Assembly: GCA_035222895.1 (NCBI GenBank)
Contig: JAVYIG010000035.1
Span: 372,001 to 436,000, forward strand
DNA from: Strongylocentrotus droebachiensis
Lineage: Eukaryota; Echinodermata; Echinoidea; Camarodonta; Strongylocentrotidae
Direction of reading: 5' to 3'
Length of the DNA stretch: 64,000 nt
Made by a program: the position numbers and the translations under genes. Below, piece by piece: positions 46,640 to 58,287 of this stretch. Within the stretch, counting starts at the first letter, position 1; every line of letters starts with the position of its first letter. The notes below the pieces were generated by a model. The model had not been told where the DNA came from and did no database searches. It saw nothing but the letters and a program-made list of their open reading frames with translations.

Positions 46640-47869
46640 CACCTGGTAGACGGAAATTACGGAATGACAAAAATAAGAATTAATATACTTCTTTCCCAAA
46701 CAGTGGTCAATCCAAATTGACTCATTTCCTTGAACCAACTTAGTTTAATCCGATTTCTAGTAAATAAAACAATGCCTTGAATTAAAGCGGTGGATAGCGA
46801 GGATTAATCAGTGGCATAGCTTGTGTGCGGCTATTGGCGGCGCACTGATTCAGGGAGGGGAAAATCCTCCTCCCACTCCCTCTGTTTTCCACCATTTTCC
46901 TTTTCTTTCGCCTCTCGAATTACCTTTTCTTCTTCTTTTTTATTCCTCATAGATTTCTCTTTATTTCCTGCATCTTGTTCTTTCTTCCCCTACCTCTCTT
47001 TCCCCGGCCTTTATCCATCCACTTCCTCTATTCCTTACGTCTTCCTACACTAGAGTCGTGCTAACATATTTGTTTATCCCTTTGTTATCCCTAACAATAT
47101 TGTCGATTATAAGTCTTTAAAAATATATATGAAGTATTGCTTCTAAACCTCTTCGAATGACGTTTTTTATATCGCCGTTTGTGATAACGAACCTGACCCC
47201 ACCCACGACGCAAGGGTATATTGTCCGGAAACTTTGGAAGTACTGGACATCCCATAAAAGACCGCCAGCCCGCGAAGCCGAATGTCGGTCTGGGCATGGA
47301 GTTACTAGTAACTCCATGGTCTGGGTGAACCCTTAACAAATGTCAGAAGGTTCACAAGATCGACAATTCGTGTTTCTCTGGATGCTGGAGGAATATGAAT
47401 AAGACAGTGCTAAACATAACTTAATGGCGATGAAGGGAATCTCTTTTTCAATTCAAAGTTCAGAAAGTAAACTTCACATAAAGACATTTTTTTCACTATA
47501 TACAGCGCATCCCAGAAAACACAAAGCCGAAAATTATTGATGTTTTATTATAACTTTATCACAATTATGATTAATAAATGACACATATTCTCAAAGTTTA
47601 GATCCTCCTCTTTAATGTGATGCAACTCATTATGATGCATATTTCACGCATGATTTATTACGGTCAATTTGAAGAGAGGAAACCAAAAAGTCATTTGGCG
47701 GACGGTATCTGAATTTCAAAGAAAAAAATCACATTATTTTCCAGAAAGTTCATTTTCTGCCCTTTCATACTTTAAACAAACAGAACGTTGTTATTCCTGG
47801 CTCATATTTCCTAATTACGAAAGGGCAGAAAATTAACCTTGAGCCATAATACATGGCCGTACAGAGGAT
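46640..47869. other. Intergenic, no gene recognised
   Basis: Contains a pyrimidine-rich block (46,860-47,050) and short palindrome GAGTTACTAGTAACTC at about 47,299. Only short frames without domain character. Confidence 0.5.
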
Positions 47870-48575
47870 TTTTCATGTTGGGGACCGGGGGAAATTCAAC
47901 GAATTATTGAAAATTCATTGCATTTTTATCTTTTATTAGTGGGAACTGCCCCCTACCCTAGCCCCCGCTGCGTACAGTCATGGTTCAGTGATAAAGCAAT
48001 GGCCTCGTAACTTTAAGGCCCCAGGATCAAAACCGTGTCGATGTGCTATATTAGTGCCCTTTTGTGGGGCATTAATCCTCATTAATTAATGGCGTAGGTC
48101 CCCTAGTTGATAAGCACTTATTTATTTTATTTATTTATTTCTTATATTTATACCGGGTTGGCACATATCACCAAATTGGTGGTCTTCCATGAGGCCCTGT
48201 TTGGTAATAATAAAAAAATACCAGCATCAAAAACAAAATAGATAAATACACAAGCATATAAACAGGTAAAGTACAAATTAATTGGTATCCCCTTGAAGTA
48301 ACTGATCATTCAGGAATCGTCCTTGATCATTTACAAGTAATAGGTGAATGGAATTTTCAAATTAAATACAATTTTTAAACACGTTCATTTAATAATCCGA
48401 TAAAGCTTAGTAGCATACACATGCTTTAGCAGTCACGCAAAACACACATTGGCAAATTATTATTCAATAAAATCTGAGAAAGTATACTATTATCTAGATC
48501 TATTCGGAATAAATTATTTTAAAAATAATTCCATAAATTGGGGTAAAACAAAAATATTCCAACTATATTAGCGAC
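47870..48575 (+). mobile_element. tRNA-derived SINE, split by another insertion
   Basis: Same family as 27,410-27,775. The tRNA-like head is clear here (GGTTCAGTGATAAAGCAATG, then AGGATCAAAACC). An insert of about 290 bp (48,113-48,410) interrupts it. On the minus strand that insert ends in an AAAT-rich tail preceded by GGCCTCATGGAAGACCACC, as a non-LTR 3' end would. Confidence 0.65.
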
Positions 48576-49775
48576 AGTGTAAGAAAGATTCATCCCGATA
48601 CTACTTATTCATTTTTCTTGGTTTCTGTAATGCCAATTGACATAAAACATAAAATCGCTTTTGAAAGTCATCCAAATTTAATGACATAAGATGCATAACT
48701 GCGAAGCGTGTAGCATTTCACGTCATTACAACAACAAAAAGAAGAAAAAAGCGCCACCTGTACCAGGTTTTGCTGTACTATTAAATCGCTGTTGTTTACG
48801 TATCCTACGATCACACTGTACTCTAATCGAATTTAATATGAACCATCTATATATATATATACGACTGAAAATACCATTATAATTGAAAAGAAAGGCTTAT
48901 AGCATCCCACGGAACTCTTCGTTTTCCTCAAAAAAATCATGCATGCCCGTTCAGGAGCCATTTTGTCAACTTTAGGTCCATTTTCATACCTTTCTTTCAA
49001 CCTACATATCTCCGCTTTCCTAAATGCTACAAACTTCTCACAAACTCGTCTAGATAGTCCTTAAAATAGCAATCGAACAGAAATTGTGCATATTTTCGTA
49101 TATTACATTTTTTACGCAACTTTTATCCTCTGATTACTTCGAAAAAAAACGTTTGAAACTATTTTTTTTTAGACATTTCTGACATGAACAGATCCTGAAT
49201 ACGGGACTGCATAATTTCTAACAAGCATTGTTTATACATAAACTACTATGACATTTTTGTTGCATATACATTAAGAAATAAATCAAAATTCGTTTTATTA
49301 TCAATGCAATGATATAACTGTACAGTAATTATTAATGAAAATTCGATAATAAAATTTCCTCATTTCAATTCTATACTTAGCTTCATTACGTACGACATGC
49401 TTATTTACCCATTATCAACGCAACTATTATGACATAAAATAACAAATTTCATTCATTAACGCTAATCTAACAATATGCATCAGAACACTCAGCATTCAAA
49501 GAAACGAACCTTTCTACTTCGTTACTTCTTCCTAACAAAACTATTAGACTACAATTTTACTTCACATACTTTTTATATACACTGACATGTTAAGCATAAT
49601 AATTATGGTGCTTTGGAAAATAGAACTTTAATTTTCATACTTTCTTAGAAAAAGCTGTTATTTTTATTACAGGTTTTCTGGCTAATTTCGATGCTTTTTC
49701 AGTCCATTTAATAAAACGATCATTCAATAGGCCATTTTTGTAATGTGATCAAATTTAATGTATAACTCTTGGTTA
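48576..49775. other. Intergenic AT-rich DNA
   Basis: No coding, RNA or repeat feature recognised. A short (TA)n tract lies near 48,849. Confidence 0.5.
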
Positions 49776-49783
49776 GTTGCCTC

Positions 49784-50040
49784 CAGGGGCGTACGCAGGG
49801 GGGGGGGGGTTGGGGGTTCAACCCCCCCCCCCCTTTTTTTTATTTTTATGTATGCAAACCCCCCTAAAAAAACCTAAAACCCCCCCCCCCCCTTTGGATT
49901 TTTTTTTCTTTTTTTTTTAATTATAAAAAAAAAAAAAAAATGCCCATGGCTAACATAAAAAAGGTGACCTAACCCCCCCCCCCCAACGAAGAAAAATGTC
50001 AAATTTTCAAATTTCGAGACAAAAAAAAAAGTGTCCGCTT

Positions 50041-50091
<51 letters not shown>

Positions 50092-50287
50092 ACTGAGCGA
50101 CTTTTCGGCTGGCTGAGTCGTTGCGATTTTTTTTTGGACTCCTTAAAAAAAAAAAAAATGTCCGCTTCCCCCCCCCCCCCCCCCTGAGCGACTTTTCGGC
50201 CGGCGCGATTTTAAATTTTTCGGGAACAAAATATTTTGGGCCCGATTTTAAAACCCCCCCCTTGAAAAAATCCTGCGTACGCCCCTG
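49784..50287. mobile_element. hAT-like MITE filled with C/G homopolymers
   Basis: CAGGGGCGTACGCAGG and its exact complement form 16-bp terminal repeats, flanked by GTTGCCTC at 49,776-49,783 and 50,288-50,295. An 8-bp duplication and CAG ends are the hAT signature. The 504-bp interior consists largely of C-runs (one of about 50) and A-runs and holds two copies of a CTGAGCGACTTTTCGGC block. There is no transposase. Confidence 0.85.
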
Positions 50288-50574
50288 GTTGCCTCATTAC
50301 GAATTATTTCATTCACCTGTTACAAACAAATGTGTTTGAAGAGCCAGAATTCAAACTGCATACATAAGTCGTTGCTAGGTTGGACAAATGTTGACTTGCC
50401 CTACCTAGCAACACGAAATAGGACAATAAATTAGATTGCGAAATTGGCCGGAAAACCCATGATATAATTAGCAACCTTTTATACACGTAGGCACAACATG
50501 CACAAGGAGAAAACAAAATCTTCATTAACAAGGATTTTTCAATATTTTTGGATAACGCGGTTGTTATTTTGTTC

Positions 50575-51560
50575 GGTTCCCCCTAGTACAACATTTTAAA
50601 CAGCCAAGAATTATAAATAATCCGATTTAACCTCAACAACATAAACAACACCACACCATCGACTCTCATATCAATATCGCTTTACATAGCTAACTATAAA
50701 ACTATATACCAAATGTTTTATTGTCATGGTAATAAGATTCCATGTTTTATTATTATTATTATTATTTATTCGGCAATTCACAAGAATTATAACGATGTGA
50801 ATATGAGTAAACAAACATTAAGAGAATGTCAATTACAAATGCACAATCTTCCTGGAGGTCCATTGAGTGCAGATCAGTTGGCTGCCGGGGAAGAGGAAAG
50901 CAAACTTAATCCCTGTAACCTAATGGTTCCTCTTCCCGACCAACTGGTCCACCCAGAAGACCTTCAAAATAAAACATGAAGGTAAATAGAATGCATTGCA
51001 TTTAATTAACAAAAAGCTAACAAAGACAAGGCACAAGGAGGAAATCAATTGTTTTATTTATTTTTTGTTCCCCCTAGTACAACATTTTGAACAGCCAAAA
51101 ATTATAAATAATCCGATTTAACCTCAACAACATAAACAACACCACACCATCGACTCTCATATCAATATCGCTTTACATAGCTAACTATAATACTATATAT
51201 CAAATATTTTATTGTCATGGTAATAAGATTCCATGTTTTATTATTATTATTATTATTATTATTTATTCGGCAATTCACAAGAAATATAACGATGAGAATA
51301 TGAGTAAACAAACATTAAGAGAATGTCATTTATAAATGCACAATCTTCCTGGAGGTCCATTGAATGCAGATTAGTTGGCTGCCGGGGAAGAGGAAATCAA
51401 ACTTAATCCCTGTAACCTAATGGTTCCTCTTCCCGACCAACTGGTCCACCCAGTAGACCTGCAAAATATAGCATGAAGGTAAATAGAATGTATTGCATTT
51501 CATAAAAACCAGCTAACAAAGGCAAGGAACAAGGAGGAAATCAATTTTTTATTTAATTTT
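50575..51560. repeat. Tandem duplication, 491-bp period
   Basis: CCTAGTACAACATTTT at 50,582 recurs at 51,073, and the following 480 bp are repeated with few changes. One frame of the first copy (50,809-50,979, plus strand) is open. The second copy has a stop in the same frame, so a protein is unlikely. Confidence 0.9.
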
Positions 51561-52515
51561 TGTTTTTGTTTTTTGTTTTTTGCTTTTTGATGACACTAGG
51601 TCATGACACGATACTGAACATAAACATGAGGAATTCATTCTGACTTAAAAACTATTGCATAAAATGCCAAGTAGGTAAACTGAAACCATGAAGTATAAAA
51701 CTGAGAAAAGAACAAAATATGAGAACATGTAGTAGCGCAATGACAAGAATGTCTAAAATCTTACAGGTTGACCGGTATATAAAAGTAAAAAAAGACATGG
51801 TAAAGGAAGTGCTTAGTAGACTTCAGGCGAGTAATTGAAGAAACTAGGAGAACGAATACATTAAAGAACAATTTATATTATATTATACAAACAATTTATA
51901 AAGAAGCTCCGTTGAAAATATCCAGAAGATGTTTAAAGAAGGGAGAAGAAGAAAAAAAAATCCAGAGAAATAACAATGATAAAATCAAAATTACAGTTTC
52001 GGCTCAGAAATGTTATAGAGAAGTAGACAAATAAATGATTACAAAATATACCGTAATTATTACATTAACCTCTCGTAAATTGAATTAAACAACGACTTCA
52101 AAAAAAAAGTTAATCAAAGAACTCATACTGAATAAAAAGGCTAAATAATTAAATCTCCAATCAAACTCATGAAAGGATACGTAGAAACAACTACTGCATA
52201 ACACTAATTGCAACAAATATTTTGTATTTTATGATACAATGTCTTTATTCGCTTTCTAAAGACTTTGGAAATATTGTCACCAGTAACCATCATCACCGCA
52301 CAGTGAATTCAATAAATAAATCCTTCTAGGTAGGCCTACCCACTTATATAGTACATCCGGGTGTTGCGTGACAAATGTAGATCAATGTCTTTCAAGAGGA
52401 CATCGTTGATTTGTAGAAGCTCGTACCCGCAACCTTCATATGCTCAATCACGTATTCGAGGTCCTCATTTAGGGCACCTTTTATAAGGACGTGGTGTTAC
52501 TGCTTAGGCCTTAGG
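51561..52515. other. Intergenic, no feature recognised
   Basis: AT-rich sequence with no ORF of note and no recognisable repeat end. Confidence 0.5.
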
Positions 52516-54455
52516 TTGAGTGACTATATAGACACTGGCTCTGTTTTGTGTTTGACCTACTGGAGCTGGAGCGACTCGGTTCAACCTCATACCAAACTTA
52601 GCTGCACTTCCCTGACAAAAAAAAGGTAGATAACAAAACAAAAATGGTAGATAACAAAACAAAATGGTAGATAACAAAACAAAATGGTAGATAACATAAA
52701 TAAAATAACAAAGAAATATCCCCCCGCCCCCCAAAAAAGAAGAAGAAAAGAAGTAGAAAGTAACCGTATATGATTGCAATAAAAATAAAACTGCATATTA
52801 TTAGATCCTGAATAATAAAATAATAATACTATAAAAGAACACGACACCTCCACACACAAATGTTTGTTTGTGAATATAACAATTTTACATTTGAATAGAG
52901 CCAACATATGTTTTTATATGAATCAACCATACAATGCCAATTTTCACACATTCAATTTGTGGAGCAGCATTTCACTTGACAAACGCCTTTGTTATTATAC
53001 AAAACGTCGTTATTCATTCGCCCCAACAAACTCACGAGAGAGGTGCCACAAGACAATGTGGCCGTGTCATTTCAGTTAACATTGTAAAAACAAAGATTCT
53101 CATACCAGCACAATAATTCACGCGAAAGATAACATTTCGAGGCTCATGAATAAGATTAATGAGACTTTAAAAATTCCCAATATTTTCCCCTCTTTCTTGC
53201 ATTTTCAGTTAACACTGTAAAAACAAAGATTCTCATACCAGCACACTAATTCACGCGAAAGATAACATTTTGAGGCTCATGAAAAACATTAATCAGACTA
53301 AAAGTTTCCCAGTATTGTTTCCCTCTTTCTAGCATCATCACGTATAACAGACGCCCCCCCCCCCCCAGAAAAATTATGTTCGATGCGCGTTTTGTTCGAA
53401 TCAGAATCGAGCGGTTACACACATGCGCGTACAAAAACACTGGGCAGATATATGCTATTATTGCAATAGAAAGAAAAAAATATAATTACTATATAGACAC
53501 TGGCTCTGTTTTGTGTTTGACCTACTGGAGCTGGAGCGACTCGTTTCAACCTCATACCAAACTTAGCTGCACTTCCCTGACAAAAAAAAGGTAGATAACA
53601 AAACAAAAATGGTAGATAACAAAACAAAATGGTAGATAACAAAACAAAATGGTAGATAACATAAATAAAATAACAAAGAAATATCCCCCCGCCCCCCAAA
53701 AAAAGAAGAAGAAAAGAAGTAGAAAGTAACCGTATATGATTGCAATAAAAATAAAACTGCATATTATTAGATCCTGAATAATAAAATAATAATACTATAA
53801 AAGAACACGACACCTCCGCACACAAATGTTTGTTTGTGAATATAACAATTTTACATTTGAATAGAGCCAACATATGTTTTTATATGAATCAACCATACAA
53901 TGCCAATTTTCACACATTCAATTTGTGGAGCAGCATTTCACTTGATAAACGCCTTTGTTATACAAAACGTCGTTATTCATTCGCCCGAACAAACTCATGA
54001 GAGAGGTGCCACAAGACAATGTGGCCGTGTCATTTCAGTTAACATTGTAAAAACAAAGATTCTCATACCAGCACAATAATTCACGCGAAAGATAACATTT
54101 CGAGGCTCATGAATAAGATTAATGAGACTTTAAAAATTCCCAATATTTTTCCCCTCTTTCTTGCATTTTCAGTTAACACTGTAAAAACAAAGATTCTCAT
54201 ACCAGCACACTAATTCACGCGAAAGATAACATTTTGAGGCTCATGAAAAACATTAATCAGACTAAAAGTTTCCCAGTATTGTTTTCCTCTTTCTAGCATC
54301 ATCACGTATAACAGACGCCCCCCCCCCCCCCCCCAGAAAAATTATGTTCGATGCGCGTTTTGTTCGAATCAGAATCGAGCGGTTACACACATGCGCGTAC
54401 AAAAACACTGGGCAGATATATGCTATTATTGCAATAGAAAGAAAAAAATATAATT
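52516..54455. repeat. Tandem duplication, 965-bp period, with nested repeats
   Basis: GACACTGGCTCTGTTTTGTG at 52,531 recurs at 53,496 and the units are nearly identical. Each unit contains several copies of a 19-bp AAAATGGTAGATAACAAAAC word and an internal 133-bp direct repeat (ACAAAGATTCTCATACCAGC twice). The second unit abuts the DIRS element. Confidence 0.93.
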
Positions 54456-54548
54456 ATTGCATAATTAGATAAAGTGTAAAATTCCTAAATTATGCAAATA
54501 ACATGAAGTATAATTAGAATTCTATTAATAATAATGAAGTACAAGTCG

Positions 54549-54680
54549 AGGAGGGTTAGCATATTTCCAGGTGCTAGGCAGTGAGATCACACAAAGGAAA
54601 TTCAAAGAAAAGAATTTCAAATGAGGAAAGGAACCTTATAAATAGGGTTCGCGGGCGCACGTAGCCATCTTTTCAAAGAA
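54549..54680. repeat. DIRS left inverted terminal repeat
   Basis: GAGGGTTAGCATATTTCCAG onward is the reverse complement of 59,460-59,582, ending in the GGGCGCACGTAGCCATCTTT block. The outermost 65 bp (54,484-54,548) are not shared with the other end and are instead matched by the internal complementary region. Confidence 0.9.
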
Positions 54681-55004
54681 GGAAGAGGTGTCAACAAACG
54701 AAAAACTCTCCCCAAAACAGAGTAAATATTTGTCCAAAAACCGAAATATCATAATATTGATCATAACAAAAGCTACAATAGATCAAATCCATTCAATCAA
54801 TCATAATCAATCAAACAAAAACTACAATCGATCATATCCAATCAATCAAAACATAACTCCTGTCAAACAACAGCTAAAGTCCAAACAGACATGAAGCCAG
54901 GATATATACACTCCCAATTAAAAAAGAGAGAAGATTCTGTGATTTGAACAATAACAAAAATCCAGAAGGGAGGGAATCTTCAGCAAAAGATCTTGAAGGG
55001 AGGG

Positions 55005-55125
55005 ACCCTCCTCGACTTGTACTTCATTATTATTAATAGAATTCTAATTATACTTCATGTTATTTGCATAATTTAGGAATTCTATTACATAACATTCGTA
55101 CAAGTCTTCAGAGGGTTAGCATATT
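55005..55125. repeat. DIRS internal complementary region
   Basis: The first part complements the left terminus (back to CCTAAATTATGC at 54,484) and the second part complements the right terminus (to GTAATAGAATT at 59,613). The two halves meet at TTTAGGAATTCTAT. This predicts the circle junction of the element, with AATT shared by both ends. Confidence 0.9.
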
Positions 55126-55452
55126 CAAAGATCAGATCACAGAATCTGAAAAAAGACGAACTTACATGAATAAAAAACCAACACTTGAATTGCAGGTGTA
55201 TCAAATTTTTAATCATAACACGAACCTCAAAAATAATGAAGCATTAAAGGATTACTCAGATCTCCTTGACTAAATCAGTCTTGCTTAAAAGTAAACCACG
55301 ATCACGTGAATCATGTAAATACATCTCTAGTAACCTAGGATTTTCCTTTAATGGAACTGTACCAAAAATTGATTTTCAAAGGGAAGCGAACCTTCATCTC
55401 ATTTAACATAGAGCCCTCTTTCGTGATAATGTCATGATATAGAACATACATT

Positions 55453-56562
55453 TCAAGAAGCTTGAGCTAAAACCGAAAAAGCGAAAGTTCCATCTTCAAC
55501 GACGGGTTTGTGGTAAAAGGTTTTGAATGTTCGGGCATTTGACCAGTCAGCTTTCTTCATTATTTCTTTCAAGGTGACCCCATGAGCGAAAGCAGAAGAA
55601 GTAGCGGCACTCCTGAAACTGTGCGCCGAAAATACTGATGTGTCAATGCCTGAAGCAAACAAAGAGAATTTTAACCATCTTGCCAAAGTACTGGAGGTTA
55701 CCGATTTGTGAGGTTTTCTAGTTGAAATAAAGAGCTTCGTTTCCCCATGACATTCACGAAGAGGTTTGGTACGATTAAGATATTCCTTGAGAGTTAACAA
55801 AACACACAACTTCTTATTCGAAGGAAAAGAAGGAAGCTCAACTATTTGCTTAGCAATACCCTTTTTTGGAGTAGTCGTTTTTAAGACATCCATGACCTGA
55901 AAAACTGCACGATCATCTGAAATGTGCATGAAAGAGATATCTAAATGATTGAGAGTCTGTGTACGTTGCGCTGTAACAAGTGCGACTAACGACACAAGTT
56001 TTTGACTCAAATGAAACAAAGAAAGTTGATAATTTTCTGCCATTGAACACAAATAATCCAAAACCCTGGAGACTTCCCACGTGCTTTGGTACCTTGGTTT
56101 AGGAGGGTTTGCATTAAATATCCCCTTCAATAATCTTATTACCATGGGATGCTTGCCAACTGGAAAGCCTTCCATTGGTGGTAGTACAGAAGAAAGGCCA
56201 GAACGATAAGAATTAATAGTAGAGTAGGATTTTCCTAAACCCTGTTGAGCACTAAGAAAATTAATCACGTTTACAATACACGAGTCAAAGGGATCAAGCG
56301 ATTGTGAATCACACCAGCGAAGCCACTGTTGCCAAGCCGATTCATATTGTTTGTTGGTTCCATCTCGCCAAGAGAGGGCGATGAGGCTGGAAGCGTGTTC
56401 CGAAAGGCCCGCTGAGCGCCAACCTTTGTTGAGATAATCCAGGCGGTTAGCTTGAGGTTTGGGAATGGGTTTGAATGTCCCACGAGAGAGTTCGGAGGTA
56501 GTAGAAGGGGTGGGGCGACAAGTAACTGAAGGATCATGGGATACCATGGCTGGGCTCGCCAC
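55453..56562 (-). CDS. DIRS tyrosine recombinase
   Basis: The 369-codon frame starts with ATG at 56,562 and overlaps the end of the RT frame by 292 bp in another frame. The C-terminal half has the tyrosine-recombinase catalytic pattern: Arg in TAQRTQTLNHLD, His-x-x-Arg in SAHSFRSAATSSAF, and Tyr in TFKTFYHKPV. In DIRS elements this enzyme inserts a circular cDNA, which explains the lack of ordinary target duplications. The frame is intact. Confidence 0.93.
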   Translation of the reverse strand: MASPAMVSHDPSVTCRPTPSTTSELSRGTFKPIPKPQANRLDYLNKGWRSAGLSEHASSLIALSWRDGTNKQYESAWQQWLRWCDSQSLDPFDSCIVNVINFLSAQQGLGKSYSTINSYRSGLSSVLPPMEGFPVGKHPMVIRLLKGIFNANPPKPRYQSTWEVSRVLDYLCSMAENYQLSLFHLSQKLVSLVALVTAQRTQTLNHLDISFMHISDDRAVFQVMDVLKTTTPKKGIAKQIVELPSFPSNKKLCVLLTLKEYLNRTKPLRECHGETKLFISTRKPHKSVTSSTLARWLKFSLFASGIDTSVFSAHSFRSAATSSAFAHGVTLKEIMKKADWSNARTFKTFYHKPVVEDGTFAFSVLAQAS

Positions 56563-58040
56563 AAAGGAGCGATTAGAAGGGCAATGTCCACCTTGTCCTC
56601 CCGAAGCTTCTGCAAGACCCTAGTAAGAAGACAAAAAGGAGGAAAGAGATATATGTTCAATGCATTCCAAGAGATGGTAAAAGCATCTACTGCAAAAGCA
56701 CAAGGGTCATACTTCCAGGTTACATAACATGGTAATTGATTGTTGAAACGAGATGAAAACAAATCAACGTCGAGACATACATTGAAATGCTGACAAATAG
56801 AGAAAAACCTATCGGGACAAAGATGAAGCTCTTTGTTTAGATCTCTACGTGAAAGCGTGTCTGCCTCAATATTTGCAATCCCAGCCAGGTGAGATGCAGA
56901 AAGCCAAATATTACGTTCAAAACACCATGACCAAATGGCCCGGGAGATTCCATCTAACATGGAGATACGCCCACCAAACTTCTTAATATAAGATACGGCG
57001 GAACTATTATCAGACTTAATATGAATATGGGCATTCATCCGTGAATTGCATAATGATAATAATGCGTGTTGAATTGCAAGCAATTCCAGAACATTAATAT
57101 GGAGATCGGCATATTTAGATGACCAAACCCCTTGAGAAAATGAATAATCATTCTCACAGAAAGCTCCCCATCCCGTGTTACTTGCATCTGTACGTAATGT
57201 GATGCTGATAGGAGGCATTTTAGCGGGCGTAGTGAATGCATCCGATGGGATCGAGAGCCACCATTGAATTTCGCATAATGCGTCGGTATTGAGAGACACA
57301 AAAGAATCGAAATTCCCACCTGAAGATTCAAGCGCTTTAGTTTTGAAAGATTCCAATTTGCGGTAATGAATCCTCCCTTTTGGAAAGGCCTCAAAGGAAG
57401 AAACAATAATGCCAATGAACTTCGCAAGGTCCCGAACAATGACCCGATTCGAAGCTAGAATAGAGCTTCCTACTGATTTCAATTTCTCCACCTTCTCACC
57501 AGGTAAACTTATCGACATACTAGCCGAATCAATGCAGAAACCCAGATAAGTTGTGTCAGTTTTAGGGGATAAACAAGACTTCTCGAAATTTATTTCGAAT
57601 CCCAAAGATGATAATAAATTACACACAAAACTAGTGTGCTCGAGACTTGCTTGCCTCGAATTAGCGAAAATAATTATATCATCCAAATAAATCATAGAAC
57701 GAATGCCCCTGCATCTTATAGCGGCCATCACCGGTTTCAAAACTTTTGTAAATACTCTAGGTGCTGAGCTTAGTCCAAATGGTAAACATTGAAAACAATA
57801 ATAGGCCTTCTCCCACGAAAAACCTAAGAAACGGTGATGATCTTCATGAATCGGGATTGAAAAATAAGCGTCCCTCAAATCAATTGAGGTCATGAAATCA
57901 GATTGCATCATCAGATCTTGAACATTTTTAAACGTTTCCATTTTAAAATGATCATACTTGACAAAAGTGTTCAGGTTTTTCAAATTAATGACTGGTCCGC
58001 GTTCTCCCGATTTCTTCGGAATCGTGAAAATAGAAGACAA
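56271..58040 (-). CDS. DIRS reverse transcriptase, RNase H and methyltransferase-like domain
   Basis: The open frame is read from about 58,100. The boundary at 58,040 is a TTG, not a proven start. Domains in order: RT (TSIDLRDAYFSIPIHEDHH, the catalytic YLDDIIIFANS), RNase H (LRTDASNTGWGAF, then the LELLAI, KSDNSSAV and ADTLSRRD blocks), and the region DVDLFSSRFNNQLPCY to NALNIYLFPPFCLL known as the Dam-methylase-like domain of DIRS elements. The N-terminal part of this polypeptide, upstream of about 58,088, lies in a different frame, with an in-frame stop near 58,105. This copy therefore appears broken there unless frameshifting is used. Confidence 0.93.
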   Translation of the reverse strand: MSSIFTIPKKSGERGPVINLKNLNTFVKYDHFKMETFKNVQDLMMQSDFMTSIDLRDAYFSIPIHEDHHRFLGFSWEKAYYCFQCLPFGLSSAPRVFTKVLKPVMAAIRCRGIRSMIYLDDIIIFANSRQASLEHTSFVCNLLSSLGFEINFEKSCLSPKTDTTYLGFCIDSASMSISLPGEKVEKLKSVGSSILASNRVIVRDLAKFIGIIVSSFEAFPKGRIHYRKLESFKTKALESSGGNFDSFVSLNTDALCEIQWWLSIPSDAFTTPAKMPPISITLRTDASNTGWGAFCENDYSFSQGVWSSKYADLHINVLELLAIQHALLSLCNSRMNAHIHIKSDNSSAVSYIKKFGGRISMLDGISRAIWSWCFERNIWLSASHLAGIANIEADTLSRRDLNKELHLCPDRFFSICQHFNVCLDVDLFSSRFNNQLPCYVTWKYDPCAFAVDAFTISWNALNIYLFPPFCLLTRVLQKLREDKVDIALLIAPLWRAQPWYPMILQLLVAPPLLLPPNSLVGHSNPFPNLKLTAWIISTKVGAQRAFRNTLPASSPSLGEMEPTNNMNRLGNSGFAGVIHNRLIPLTRVL

Positions 58041-58287
58041 GAAAACAAGGTCTTGTCTAGATGTTTTTCTAATTGCATTTTTCTCGAGAAGGGAACAATC
58101 TCCCTACTAATTGCTTCCTTCTCTATAAGAGAGGCAACGTAATTGCTCGGTGAGCAACGTTGAAAAGGAAGAGAGCAAAAATCAATTTTATAACCACCGA
58201 TTGCGTCTAAAACCCAAGAATCAGACGTCAGACGCGACCACTCATCTTTGAAAAACCTGAGTCTCCCTGACTGGGAAAGGTCACTTA

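Noticed and set aside
46350..46738. Frames rich in THTHTH and VCVCVC
   Set aside because: Translation of the distal GA/GT array.
50430..50465. Second copy of the 5.7-kb element end (GCGAAATTGGCCGGAAAACCC)
   Set aside because: Similar to the terminus over about 20 bp only and with mismatches; no partner end or flanking duplication found nearby.
50713..50979. Plus-strand frame with LPGGPLSADQLAAGEEE
   Set aside because: The tandem copy has a stop at the same place and no splice or domain support, so it is probably non-coding.
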